Counted from the first letter of the stretch, positions 7,648-16,147 are shown. The stretch: DNA of 30,857 nt from SKKY01 sp964622305 (GCA_964622305.1 CAZUPR010000014.1:1-30857); one strand, 5' to 3'. Numbers and translations are program-made. Notes: generated by a model from the letters alone, not told the origin.

Positions 7648-8808
7648 ATGAAAAGCTATGCAGAAATAAACCAGAAGATTAAAGATGGTAAGGCTGTTGT
7701 AGTAACAGCTGAGGAAATTATTGACATTGTTGAAGCAGAGGGACTGGAGAAGGCAGCTGAGATGGTTGATGTTGTTACAACTGCTACTTTTGGTGCCATG
7801 TGTTCATCGGGAGCCTTTTTAAATTTTGGTCACTCAGACCCACCTGCCAGGATGGCAAAGATCTGGCTTAACGAGGTACCTGCCTATGCTGGTGTAGCAG
7901 CAGTTGATGCCTATATTGGTGCAACGGAACTTTCTGAGGGCCTGCATGGCAAAACACCATATGGTGGGGCCCATGTAATCGAAGATTTGGTAAATGGCCG
8001 GGATGTAAAATTAAGAGCCCTGGGAACTGGCACAGATTGCTATCCTGAGAAAAACATTTCTACTACTATAAGCCTGGCTGATATCAATGAGGCTATTATG
8101 GTAAACCCCAGAAATATCTACCAAAATTATGCGGCAGCCATTAACTTATCCAAAGAGAAAAAAGAAACCTATATGGGTACACTTTTAGCTAATGGTAATA
8201 ATGTTAACTATTCCACTTCTGGTCAGTTGAGCCCACTTTTAAACGATCCACTTTTAGAAACAATTGGCATTGGCAGCAGGGTCTTTTTAGCCGGAGCCCA
8301 GGGTTATGTAGCCTGGAATGGAACTCAGCATCATACTACTAAGAATAAGGTAGATGGAGTGCCTGTTTCACCAGGTGCAACTCTTATGTTGATTGGTAAT
8401 TTAAAGGAAATGAAGCCTGAGTTTATCAAAGCGGCTTATTTTACCGGCTATGGAACCAGCCTCTTCTTAGGTGTTGGCGTTCCCATCCCAGTTTTAAATA
8501 CTGAAGTTTTAAGAAGGGCAGCTGTAAAAGATGAAGATCTTTACACCACCATTTTTGATTATGGTGTGGGACAGAGAAACAGAGAGGCTGTTAAGAGGGT
8601 AAGCTATAAGGAGTTAAAATCTGGCTTTGTTGAGATAAATGGCAAGAAAGTAAGAACGGCTCCCCTGTCCTCCATGAAAAAGGCCAGAGAGATTGCCCAG
8701 ATCTTAAAGGAAGAAATAGCCAAGGGCAACTTCCTTTTAAGCCAGCCAGTTGAAAAACTACCTACCGAAACCTCTTTAAAACCATTAAGAACAGAGGAGG
8801 GAAAATAA
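7648..8808 (+). CDS. Homocysteine biosynthesis protein, DUF39/HcyBio family (COG1900)
   Basis: A 386-residue protein of the DUF39 family, implicated in methanogens and other anaerobes in making homocysteine directly from aspartate semialdehyde and a reduced sulfur source. Visible family features are VTTATFGAMCSSGAFLNFGH with Cys52, GATELSEG, the GTGTDCYP block with Cys131 (the conserved cysteine thought to carry sulfur), and AGAQGYVAWNGTQH. The bacterial form here lacks C-terminal CBS domains. The next two genes are its known partners, which makes the assignment firm. The ATG follows GGAAGGTG. The stop is one base before the next ATG. No SAM riboswitch or T-box was recognised in the leader. 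Confidence 0.92.
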   Translation: MKSYAEINQKIKDGKAVVVTAEEIIDIVEAEGLEKAAEMVDVVTTATFGAMCSSGAFLNFGHSDPPARMAKIWLNEVPAYAGVAAVDAYIGATELSEGLHGKTPYGGAHVIEDLVNGRDVKLRALGTGTDCYPEKNISTTISLADINEAIMVNPRNIYQNYAAAINLSKEKKETYMGTLLANGNNVNYSTSGQLSPLLNDPLLETIGIGSRVFLAGAQGYVAWNGTQHHTTKNKVDGVPVSPGATLMLIGNLKEMKPEFIKAAYFTGYGTSLFLGVGVPIPVLNTEVLRRAAVKDEDLYTTIFDYGVGQRNREAVKRVSYKELKSGFVEINGKKVRTAPLSSMKKAREIAQILKEEIAKGNFLLSQPVEKLPTETSLKPLRTEEGK

Positions 8809-8809
8809 G

Positions 8810-9217
8810 ATGAAAAATACAAGACTAACTCTTTACTTTCCGCCCAATTTAACCTGTCAGGCCTTTACCTGGGATTTGGTAAAAAATTATGACTGGAAGA
8901 TAAATATAATTAGGGCTTCAATTTCCGAGGGCCAGGAGGGCCGTCTCCTTATGGATGTTGAGGCAGAAGGCCAAAAATTAAAGGATGGACTGGCTTATCT
9001 GGCTGAGGCCGGTATTATTGTTAAAGATCTGGAAAAACAAGTATATATTGACCTGGAAATCTGTATTTCCTGTGGTTCCTGTACAGGAGTTTGCCTGCCA
9101 GATGCCCTGGTAATGGATAAGGAAAGCTGGGAGTTAAAGAATAACCCGGAAAAATGTATAGTTTGCGGACTATGCGAGGGGGCTTGCCCGGTTCAAGCCA
9201 TTAAAATAGGCTTTTAA
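8810..9217 (+). CDS. NIL-domain ferredoxin, homocysteine biosynthesis partner
   Basis: A 135-residue protein with a NIL domain (about 4-76; starting LTLYFPPNLTCQAFTWDLVK) followed by a two-cluster ferredoxin. Cluster cysteines are Cys85, 88, 91, 95 (CISCGSCTGVC) and Cys116, 119, 122, 126 (CIVCGLCEGAC, followed by P). This is the architecture of the small protein paired with DUF39 in methanogens, where the pair is needed for homocysteine formation; it probably supplies electrons or handles sulfur for the DUF39 enzyme. The ATG is one base after the previous stop, with GAGGAGGG inside the upstream gene's last codons. The first cluster has CLPDAL, not the usual CP. Confidence 0.92.
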   Translation: MKNTRLTLYFPPNLTCQAFTWDLVKNYDWKINIIRASISEGQEGRLLMDVEAEGQKLKDGLAYLAEAGIIVKDLEKQVYIDLEICISCGSCTGVCLPDALVMDKESWELKNNPEKCIVCGLCEGACPVQAIKIGF

Positions 9218-9218
9218 G

Positions 9219-9956
9219 ATGGAAGAAAAAAGGTTTTACCGGGAGCAGATGGGCGGGAGCCTGGACAGCTTTCTTTTAAAGATTAAGGAAACTGATTTAT
9301 GGATTGCTCTTAGCCCAGGATCATACAATCCAGACCTTTTTGCCAGGCTAGAAACTTATTTAAAAGATAGAAGGCTGGTACTTGAGGCCTACCTGGAAGA
9401 AAATCCGGATTTTCATCATACTCTGAAACCTTTGCCTGCCAAAGTTGGGGCTCCCGGTTTTATTGAGGAGCTGGGACAACTTTCCTTTAAAGCGGGAACT
9501 GGGCCTATGGCCGGTGTTGCCGGTGCTTTTTCAAAATTGACTGGGGATTTTTTGCTAAAAGAGGGTATAAAAGAAATAATTGTAGAAAATGGGGGAGATA
9601 TTTTTTGCTCCGGTCTGGATTTAGTAAAAACTGGCATTTATGCAGGCCAATCACCATTTTCCCAAAAAATTCAGCTCATAGTAAAAACTGACAAAAAAGA
9701 GTATGGCCTGGCCTCATCATCAGGAAGCTTTGGCCACTCCCTTAGTTTTGGCAAAGCTGATTTGGTAACTATAATCTCGCCAAATGTAATCCTGGCAGAT
9801 TTTTATGCAACATCTTTTTGTAATCTCATTCAAAAAAAAGAAGATTTAGAAGTTGTAATTGAAGAAATAAAAAAAATAGAAGAGATTTCCGGGGCCCTTT
9901 TGATTATGGATGATAAACTTGCAGCCTTTGGCAACCTGGAAATAAAGAGGGGGTAA
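9219..9956 (+). CDS. UPF0280 family protein (COG2122, ApbE-like fold)
   Basis: A 245-residue protein of the UPF0280 family, distantly similar to ApbE flavin transferases. Signature blocks are GTGPMAGVAGAFSKL (93-107), VENGGDIFCSG (122-132), and SSSGSFGHSLSFGKADLVTI with a further ADFYATSFCN. COG2122 has been connected genetically with the DUF39/NIL-ferredoxin homocysteine route, and this operon places all three in order, one base apart. Its reaction is unproven: flavinylation of a partner or a role in sulfur delivery are possibilities. The ATG is immediately after the previous stop TAAG, implying coupled translation. Confidence 0.9.
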   Translation: MEEKRFYREQMGGSLDSFLLKIKETDLWIALSPGSYNPDLFARLETYLKDRRLVLEAYLEENPDFHHTLKPLPAKVGAPGFIEELGQLSFKAGTGPMAGVAGAFSKLTGDFLLKEGIKEIIVENGGDIFCSGLDLVKTGIYAGQSPFSQKIQLIVKTDKKEYGLASSSGSFGHSLSFGKADLVTIISPNVILADFYATSFCNLIQKKEDLEVVIEEIKKIEEISGALLIMDDKLAAFGNLEIKRG

Positions 9957-9960
9957 GGAA

Positions 9961-10608
9961 GTGGAAAAAAAGCCACAAATTGTTTTTACAAAACACACAC
10001 CTTTTCTTTTTCTTGATATAGATCAGGTAAAAAGAGATGACGGGCAAGTTTTTGACCTTGACCAGGTTACTGCTCTTTGTCGTTGCGGGAAGTCAAAAAA
10101 TATGCCTTATTGTGATGGCAGTCACGCCAAAGAAGGTCTCTGTGAAGAAAAAGACCCCAAAAGAAAAATCCCTGATCAGGTAAAGGATTACCTGGGTAAG
10201 GATATTACAGTTCACTTTAATCTTGCAGTTTGCTCTCATAATGCAGCCTGCGTAAAGGGATTGCCGGAAGTTTTTAATGTCAGAAAAAAACCCTGGATTA
10301 TGGCTGATAATGCTCCAGTTGAAAAGGTAATAGAAAACATTAAAAAGTGCCCCTCTGGTGCTCTTAGCTACTCTATTGACGGAGTAAAATACACTAATTT
10401 TTCTGACAATCTTGAGGTTCTCATGCAAAAAAATGGCCCTTTTCAGGTAAAGGGTGGCATTGAAATGAAAGATGAAAAGGCTACCAAGCCAGAAATAGCT
10501 ACTCAATACGAACTTTGCCGCTGTGGACTTTCAAAGAATAAACCTTTTTGCGATGGAACCCACAGGTGTACAAAAATAGATGAGCCTAAGAAAGAGGACG
10601 GGAAATAA
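9961..10608 (+). CDS. CDGSH / mono-cluster ferredoxin / CDGSH triple iron-sulfur protein
   Basis: A 215-residue soluble protein with three metal sites. A first CDGSH domain has Cys40, Cys42, Cys51 and His55 (CRCG ... YCDGSH). A middle Fer4_19-like ferredoxin domain (about 81-138) has Cys91, Cys97 and Cys130 with VCSHNAACVKGLPEVF, PWI and CPSGAL. A second CDGSH domain has Cys186, Cys188, Cys197 and His201 (CRCG ... FCDGTH). CDGSH sites bind 2Fe-2S clusters through three Cys and one His. The start is GTG, with GGGGGTAAGGAA before it. It is 4 bp after the UPF0280 stop and so belongs to the homocysteine operon, which suggests electron transfer to that pathway. The last 23 bp overlap the convergent kinase gene. 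Confidence 0.88.
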   Translation: MEKKPQIVFTKHTPFLFLDIDQVKRDDGQVFDLDQVTALCRCGKSKNMPYCDGSHAKEGLCEEKDPKRKIPDQVKDYLGKDITVHFNLAVCSHNAACVKGLPEVFNVRKKPWIMADNAPVEKVIENIKKCPSGALSYSIDGVKYTNFSDNLEVLMQKNGPFQVKGGIEMKDEKATKPEIATQYELCRCGLSKNKPFCDGTHRCTKIDEPKKEDGK

Positions 10609-12054
10609 CTTCCTTTATATCAAAGAGGAGCTCGATTTCCGTACCCTGACCTGCCTTGCTAAAGACCTTTATTTTAGCCTGGTGTAAATCTAATATTATT
10701 TTGGCTATAGAGAGGCCAAGACCGTAACCACCGGACTTTTTCTCTCTTGAAGAGTCGGACATAAAGAACCTGTCAAATATTTTTGGCAGGTCTTTTTCAT
10801 CTATTCCCAGACCATTATCTTTAATGCTTAAAATTAACTTGTTGTTACTTTTCCTGGCCGAAAGGGCAATGAGGCCAGGGGGAGGAGTAAACTTAACAGC
10901 ATTATCAGTAAAAATACGCAGGGCCTGTTTGATTAATTTCCTGTCGGCATAGAGAGACAGATNNNNNNNNNNTTTTCCGGGGATTCAAGCTCAAACTGGT
11001 GGCCAGTTTCTAAAATTTGGTAATCTTTTACAATTTCCTTTAAAAGATCCTGGAGATTAAAAATTTCCTTATCCAATTTTTGATCCTTATTTTCGCTCCT
11101 GGCAATAAAGAGAAGCTTTTCAATTAAGTCTTTCATATTTTCGGCTTCATTTTTTATGGCCTCTAAGGATTCATTAAGAACCTTTGGATCATCCTTGCCC
11201 CAGCGGATAAGGAGATTGGCATAACCTTGAATGACAGAAATTGGAGTTCTCAGTTCATGGCTGACATCAGAAATAAAGAGGTATTGTTTTTCGTAGGAAG
11301 CCTGAAGGCGGTCCAGCATCTCATTAAAGGTTTCCGATAAATCCTTGAGTTCATCATGGGATTTACTGACATCCAGCCTTTTATCCATATTTAAAAGAGA
11401 GATATCCTTGGCATCATGGGTCATTTTTTTGATGGGTCTTAAAATCTTGTTACTCATTCTAAAACCCGACAGCTGGAGGATGAGAAAAAAGGCCAGGGAA
11501 ATGAGAAGGAGAATCCCAGCAAAAAGCAGGCTATTTTTTATTAAAGTATTAAGTTGGAAGAGGGCCAGATAATTTGTGGCATCTTCTAAGGACAGACCAA
11601 AAGATTCCTGTCTTTGGGCAGTCAGAAGATAGAGTGACCCTCTTTCCCAAAGAAAAGAGCTTTGATATTTATTATTGGGATTTTTAAAGGCAATATCAGG
11701 AGCCTGGGGATTGCTTTTATAGAGAAGTTTTTGGCTAGGGTCAAAGGAATAGAGATAGAGATTTTCATTGCTAAAAAGAATTATTTCATCTCCAGCTGCC
11801 AGACTTGAAAAGGCTTCCAGGGCCTGGCTAGATTCTGTGTAAGCATCTTTTAGGAAAAATGCTCCGGCCAAGCCACTGGCCAAAAGAGAAAAAATGGCAA
11901 AGGAAAGGATAAGCATAAAGCCATAGGCCATGCTTATTTTAAAAGAAAGTGAAAAGCGAAAGAGCCTCTTAATCTTATCTCCCATAAGTGGGAAGATGAC
12001 CAAGAAGCTTTTTAGCAATCTTTGAATTTCCTGAAAGAATTCTTTAATCTTCAT
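10586..12054 (-). CDS. Sensor histidine kinase, interrupted by a 10-N gap
   Basis: Membrane kinase of the adjacent OmpR-type regulator. Order: helix 1 (about 38-68), extracytoplasmic sensor of about 100 residues, helix 2 (about 174-197), HAMP (about 203-252), HisKA with phospho-His266 (SDVSHELRTP), then the ATPase domain after the gap: N box TDNAVKFTP, G1 KDNGLGI, F box IFDRFF, G2 GGYGLGLS, ending VISRPLS. Reading through the 10 Ns unchanged gives a stop at 10933, whereas the true downstream frame is shifted and runs to TAG at 10586-10588. The gap length is therefore wrong rather than the gene being broken. ATG overlaps the regulator's stop by 11 bp. The 3' end overlaps the convergent CDGSH gene. 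Confidence 0.88.
10963..10972. other. Assembly gap (10 Ns) inside the histidine kinase
   Basis: Ten undetermined bases between the HisKA and ATPase domains. Upstream and downstream kinase reading frames agree only if the missing stretch is 8 or 11 bases (or another length equal to these modulo three), so the count of Ns is an estimate. Confidence 0.9.
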
Positions 12055-12763
12055 CTTTTAAAATATAACCTACCCCTCGGACGGTATGTATTAATTTAAG
12101 ATCAAAAGGATCGTCTATTTTACTTCTTAAATATCTTATATAAACATCGGCAAGATTGCTGTCGGCTGAGTAATCATAGCCCCAGACTTCCTCCAAAATT
12201 TGTTCTCTGGTCAGGGTGATATTCTTATTTCTGGCCAGATAAACCAAGAGGTCAAATTCTGTTTTAGTAAGGTTTATATTTTCATCATGGTAAAAAACCT
12301 GTCTCTGATTTTGGTCAATAAGAAGGGGACCCAAAGAAATTGTTTTATCTCTGTTGACCTTATCTTCTGTCTGGGCTTTATTGTTCCTTAAAGTCCCTCT
12401 GATTCTGGCCAGAAGTTCTTCAATTTCAAAGGGTTTGGTTACATAGTCGCAGGCGCCAATATCGAGGCCCATAACCTTGTCAGTGGTGGTATCTCTGGCT
12501 GTAAGCATAATGACCGGAGTATCTTTTTCCTTTTTTATTCTTCTTAGGACCTCCATGCCATTTAAGCCAGGCAGCATGACATCAAGCAAAATAAGGTCGT
12601 AGTCTTCGTCCAGTGCCAGACGAAGACCATCACGACCATTATAGGCTGAGGTTAGTTCATAACCCTCATATTCAAGCTCCAGACGAAGAAAGCCCTGAAT
12701 GCCTTCCTCATCTTCAATTAAAAGAATTTTTTTACTCTTCTTCTTTAATTTTGTATTCTGCAT
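12044..12763 (-). CDS. OmpR/PhoB-family response regulator
   Basis: A 239-residue DNA-binding regulator. The receiver domain (about 12-125) shows the acidic pair in IEDEEG, phospho-acceptor Asp61 (LLLDVMLPG in context), the Thr of MLTARD and the Lys of VTKPFE. A winged-helix output domain (about 140-237) has LTKTEFDLL, LTREQILEEVWGYD and the wing IRYLRSKID ... IHTVRGVGYIL. The frame stays open to 12829, but ATG 12763 has AGAGG seven bases upstream and starts right before the receiver fold. It overlaps the DUF4342 gene by 32 bp and the kinase by 11 bp, so the three are one operon. Four direct repeats at 13337-13375 are candidate binding sites. Confidence 0.95.
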   Translation of the reverse strand: MQNTKLKKKSKKILLIEDEEGIQGFLRLELEYEGYELTSAYNGRDGLRLALDEDYDLILLDVMLPGLNGMEVLRRIKKEKDTPVIMLTARDTTTDKVMGLDIGACDYVTKPFEIEELLARIRGTLRNNKAQTEDKVNRDKTISLGPLLIDQNQRQVFYHDENINLTKTEFDLLVYLARNKNITLTREQILEEVWGYDYSADSNLADVYIRYLRSKIDDPFDLKLIHTVRGVGYILKDED

Positions 12764-13286
12764 CTTTAACCTCTTCATCATTGGGGGTGGATGTCTTTTT
12801 ATTTTCCTTACGTTTGTCGTACTCTTCATTTAAATCGTCGATAACATCATTAATACAAGAAGTACTACCATCATTATAACCTATTATTAGTTTATTTCTA
12901 AAGACTACAGCCAAAACTAAAACAACAACTGAAAAGGGCAGTGTTACTGCTACAATCAGGGCTGCAATAACAAAGGGCAGTTTAATAACCTGCTGATTAT
13001 TTCTGTCTTTAACGATAAAGCTTGCTGAAATAAGTTTGTTGATAAACTCCCTGATACTCTTAAGTATGGGGTTTTCTTTTTCTTCTTCTTTTCTTGTTTT
13101 TTCCTCATATGAGGCATGTTTTTTTTCTGATGGTGGAGCCTCATCCTTAAGTTTACCCTGCCTTTCAAGGTCAATCAAAGTTTCTACTACATCATAGTCA
13201 TTTTTTTCCAGGGCTTCTTTGGCCTCCTGAAAGCTAACATTGGCTCTTTTTTTAACTAAATCTATTTTCTCTAAACGGTCTGGCAT
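12732..13286 (-). CDS. UBA-like plus DUF4342 membrane protein
   Basis: A 184-residue protein. Residues 5-43 form a UBA-like helical bundle (VKKRANVSFQEAKEALEKN ... VVETLIDLE), the fold found in EF-Ts and nascent-chain proteins. A charged linker follows (50-75). Then comes a DUF4342 domain: a beta-rich IVKDRNNQQVIKLPF stretch and one membrane helix (about 103-128), with an acidic and basic tail. The ATG has a perfect AAGGAGG. It is the first gene of the operon with the two-component system, so it may be regulated by it or act as an accessory to the kinase. Its function is unknown. Confidence 0.82.
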   Translation of the reverse strand: MPDRLEKIDLVKKRANVSFQEAKEALEKNDYDVVETLIDLERQGKLKDEAPPSEKKHASYEEKTRKEEEKENPILKSIREFINKLISASFIVKDRNNQQVIKLPFVIAALIVAVTLPFSVVVLVLAVVFRNKLIIGYNDGSTSCINDVIDDLNEEYDKRKENKKTSTPNDEEVKDAEYKIKEEE

Positions 13287-13313
13287 AATAACTACCTCCT
13301 TTTCTATTTTTCA

Positions 13314-13341
13314 CTTATAATAATAAGGGACAAAGATTAAA
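13314..13341 (-). promoter_or_regulatory. Possible promoter of the DUF4342-regulator-kinase operon
   Basis: On the minus strand, TTTAAT (13341-13336), a 16-bp spacer and TATAAG (13319-13314) form a weak -35 and a good -10. The poor -35 overlaps the first of four direct repeats, as at promoters that need an OmpR-family activator. Confidence 0.4.
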
Positions 13342-13375
13342 GGTATTTTAAGAGAAGATTAGAATTTGATTAGAA
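13337..13375. promoter_or_regulatory. Four tandem TTARRA-like repeats at 11-bp spacing (candidate response-regulator site)
   Basis: TTAAAG (13337), TTAAGA (13348), TTAGAA (13359) and TTAGAA (13370) start exactly 11 bp apart; the last two belong to perfect 9-bp repeats GATTAGAAT. OmpR-family proteins such as PhoP bind direct repeats with this phase. The array lies between the two-component operon and rpiA. Confidence 0.55.
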
Positions 13376-13396
13376 TATTATAAGAGGTGGCTAATA

Positions 13397-14068
13397 ATGG
13401 AAGAATTAAAGAAACAGGTTGGTTACAAGGCGGCAGAATATGTTGAAGATGGCATGACAGTAGGTTTGGGTACAGGCTCGACTGCACATTATATGATTTT
13501 GGCTCTGGCTGAGAGGGCCAAAGAGGGCTTAAATATTAAATGTGTGGCAACTTCCTTAGCCTCAGAAAAAACTGCCCTGGATAATGGGCTTACAATTATA
13601 CCCTTTGACCAGGTAGAAAAAATTGATTTGGCTATTGATGGGGCCGATGAAATCGATAAGGATATGAATTTAATTAAGGGTGGCGGTGGAGCCCTCTTAA
13701 GAGAAAAAGTTATAGAACAGTTTGCCAATCGCCTGATAATTATTGCCGATGAGTCTAAGAATGTTGATTTTTTGGGTGATTTTAAAGTTCCTGTTGAAGT
13801 GGTTAAATTTGCCTGGGAATTGACTAAAAAAGAGATTGAGAAGTTGGGCGGGCAGGTTCACCTAAGAGAGAAAGATGGCCAGTTTTTTATAACAGACAAT
13901 GGCAATTACATCTTTGACTGTGACTTTGGGAAAATTGCTGATCCAAAAAGTCTGGCTGAAAAACTTAATCTCATTGCAGGAGTGGTAGAAAATGGCCTTT
14001 TTGTTGATATGGCTGACTTAATTATTATAGCTCACAAGGACGGGCAGATAAGAGAAAGGAAAAAATGA
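13397..14068 (+). CDS. rpiA: Ribose-5-phosphate isomerase A
   Basis: Interconverts ribose 5-phosphate and ribulose 5-phosphate in the non-oxidative pentose phosphate pathway; a cytosolic homodimer. The 223 residues match the family's usual 220-230. Phosphate-binding GLGTGSTA is at 23-30, the catalytic region DGADEID at 81-87 (Asp81, Asp84), and KGGGGALLREK at 94-104 contains Lys94 and the catalytic Glu103. The C-terminal AHKDGQIRERKK is typical apart from extra basic residues. The ATG follows AGAGGTGG by six bases. It overlaps the MATE gene by four bases (ATGA). Confidence 0.96.
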   Translation: MEELKKQVGYKAAEYVEDGMTVGLGTGSTAHYMILALAERAKEGLNIKCVATSLASEKTALDNGLTIIPFDQVEKIDLAIDGADEIDKDMNLIKGGGGALLREKVIEQFANRLIIIADESKNVDFLGDFKVPVEVVKFAWELTKKEIEKLGGQVHLREKDGQFFITDNGNYIFDCDFGKIADPKSLAEKLNLIAGVVENGLFVDMADLIIIAHKDGQIRERKK

Positions 14069-15384
14069 CAAATCTTGCTTTGGAATCGCCGGCTAAGCTC
14101 TTTGTAAAATATACATTCCCTTCAGTAATGGCCATGATAGTTTCTTCTATCTATATAATTATTGATGGAATTTTTATTGGCAAAAAGCTTGGCCCTGACG
14201 GCTTGGCGGCAATTACTATTTGCATGCCTTACATAAATTTTTTAATAGCCCTTAGTGTTTTAATAACTGTAGGCGGCGGAACCCTCACCAATATCTATCT
14301 GGGAAAAAGGGAGAGGGAGGAAGCCTCTGGGATTTTTAGTATGACCATTAAGGTCTTACTTTACATGTCAATTTTTATCACCATCACCAGTTTAATCTTT
14401 ATTGATAAGATTGTTTTTCTTCTGGGTGCCTCAGAGGTCCTTTTTTCCTATACTAAAGATTACCTCTTTTTTTCCATTCTTTTTACCTTTTCCTATATAA
14501 TTTTTTATATTTTGGAGATGGGCGTAAAAGGAACTGGCAATCCTTCTTATTCCATGAAGGTAATTATTTTTACTTCATTTTTAAATGTTATTTTAGATTA
14601 TTTCTTTATTTTTGTTTTTGAGTGGGGTATGGGTGGTGCAGCCTTGGCTTCAGGCCTGGCTCACACTAGTGGGCTCTTTTTTCTTTTGGGCTATTTTCTC
14701 TTTATCAACAAAACCCTCTATTTTATTAATGTAAAGGTAGACTGGCCCATGATTTTCAGGATGGCCAAGAATGGTTTCTCAGAGTTTATTAACTACCTTT
14801 CAGCAGGAATAACAATATTACTCTTTAACCTTATTCTCATGAAGGCTTATGGAGAACTGGGAGTAGCTGCTTATTCAATTGTTGGCTATGCCACAGCCTT
14901 TATCCTGGCTGTGTTTTTTGGGATCTCTGAAGGGGTTTTACCGATAATAAGTTTCAACTTTGGGGCGGGGCATTATAAGAGGGTGGAAAAAATCTTTTAT
15001 CTTGCTTTAAAAACAGTCTTTATCATTGGCTTTTTAGTTACAGCCCTGACCATGCTCTGGCCAGAGCTCCTCATAGGTCTTTTTGTTAAAGATGACCCGG
15101 ATTTGTTGCTCTTTAGCAGCTCTGCTATAAAAATATATAGTTTTTCTTTCCTGATAAATGGAATGAATATAGTTATTTCTGCTTACTTTACTGCCATGGA
15201 AGAAGCAAAAAAATCAGCCATGATTTCTCTTTTAAGAAGTTTGGTACTGGTCCTTCTTGGTCTGGCTCTTCTTCCTTTGCTTTTAGGCACTAAGGGGATT
15301 TGGTTTGTTATTCCTTTTGCAGAACTATTTACCTTTATATATTGCCTCTATCTTTTAAAAAGAGAGGGAACATCAACAGTGTAA
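14065..15384 (+). CDS. MATE-family efflux transporter
   Basis: A 439-residue inner-membrane protein with about twelve helices in two six-helix bundles, the usual MATE length. Family sequence is seen in the first helices (KYTFPSVMAMIVSSIYIIID then GIFIGKKLGPDGLAAI), GAGxxY-type features (SFNFGAGHYKRVE) in the second half, and RSLVLVLLGLALLPLL near the end. MATE proteins export drugs or metabolites in exchange for Na+ or H+; the substrate here cannot be told. Translation is coupled to rpiA through ATGA, with GAAAGGA upstream. The last 37 bp overlap the convergent ABC ATPase gene. Confidence 0.92.
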   Translation: MTNLALESPAKLFVKYTFPSVMAMIVSSIYIIIDGIFIGKKLGPDGLAAITICMPYINFLIALSVLITVGGGTLTNIYLGKREREEASGIFSMTIKVLLYMSIFITITSLIFIDKIVFLLGASEVLFSYTKDYLFFSILFTFSYIIFYILEMGVKGTGNPSYSMKVIIFTSFLNVILDYFFIFVFEWGMGGAALASGLAHTSGLFFLLGYFLFINKTLYFINVKVDWPMIFRMAKNGFSEFINYLSAGITILLFNLILMKAYGELGVAAYSIVGYATAFILAVFFGISEGVLPIISFNFGAGHYKRVEKIFYLALKTVFIIGFLVTALTMLWPELLIGLFVKDDPDLLLFSSSAIKIYSFSFLINGMNIVISAYFTAMEEAKKSAMISLLRSLVLVLLGLALLPLLLGTKGIWFVIPFAELFTFIYCLYLLKREGTSTV

Positions 15385-16136
15385 CGACCATTACTAATCT
15401 GGCAAACAATTTCTGTTTCAAAAAAATCACTGAGATTTTTTTCTGTCAAAAGATCCTTTGTATCACCATAAGAGTGGATCTGTCCCCTTCTAAGAAGGAG
15501 AGTTTTGGTAAAGACAGGCAAAATTTCCTCAGTCCGGTGGGTAACATAAATCAAGGTGGGGGAATCCTCACCTTGGCTTAATTCTTCGATGCTGGTCAAA
15601 AGTTTTTCCTTGGCAAAAATATCCAGGCCAGTGCAGGGTTCATCAAGTATTAGTAAATCTGGTTTTCCCATTAGAGCCCGTCCTATAAGAATCTTTTGTT
15701 TTTCTCCTTGGGAGAGGGTATTGTAACTTCTTTCTGCCAAATCCAGGGCTGAAAACCTTTTTAAGATAGCCAGGGCTTCTTTTTTATCATCATCACTAAC
15801 CTGATCATAGAGCCCAATAGTGGCAAACTTTCCGCTTAAAACAATCTCCAGGCCAGAATCACGGCCGTAGAGATTTTCCTGCAAGGAAGTACTGACCCAG
15901 CCTATGGATTTTCTCAATTCCCTTAAATCATATTGGCCAAACTCTTTATCAAGAACGGTAAGCTTTCCCTGGGAGGGGTAGATGTAGCCGTTTATTGTAT
16001 TTAAGAGGGTTGTTTTACCTGATCCATTTAAGCCTAAAATTGCCCAATGCTGGCCTTTTCCAACCTGCCAGTTAAGATTATTTAAAAGATATTTTCCTTT
16101 TCTGATAACTGATATTTCTTTTGCAACGATAATCAT
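15348..16136 (-). CDS. Stand-alone ABC transporter-type ATPase (ModF/YlmA-like)
   Basis: A 262-residue ATP-binding protein with one ABC domain: Walker A GLNGSGKTTL (about 35-44), Q-loop region GWVSTSLQENLYG, signature LSQGEKQK, Walker B LLILDEP, D-loop GLDIFAKE and switch histidine in VTHRTEE. No membrane permease gene is adjacent. Single-domain proteins with the VTHRTEE motif and a QHWAILGLNGSGK start are close to ModF/YlmA-type ATPases, whose partners are not established. ATG 16136 follows AAAGGAG. The gene converges with MATE (37-bp overlap) and is divergent from rlmH. Confidence 0.88.
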   Translation of the reverse strand: MIIVAKEISVIRKGKYLLNNLNWQVGKGQHWAILGLNGSGKTTLLNTINGYIYPSQGKLTVLDKEFGQYDLRELRKSIGWVSTSLQENLYGRDSGLEIVLSGKFATIGLYDQVSDDDKKEALAILKRFSALDLAERSYNTLSQGEKQKILIGRALMGKPDLLILDEPCTGLDIFAKEKLLTSIEELSQGEDSPTLIYVTHRTEEILPVFTKTLLLRRGQIHSYGDTKDLLTEKNLSDFFETEIVCQISNGRYTVDVPSLFKR

Positions 16137-16147
16137 CTTTTTTCTCC

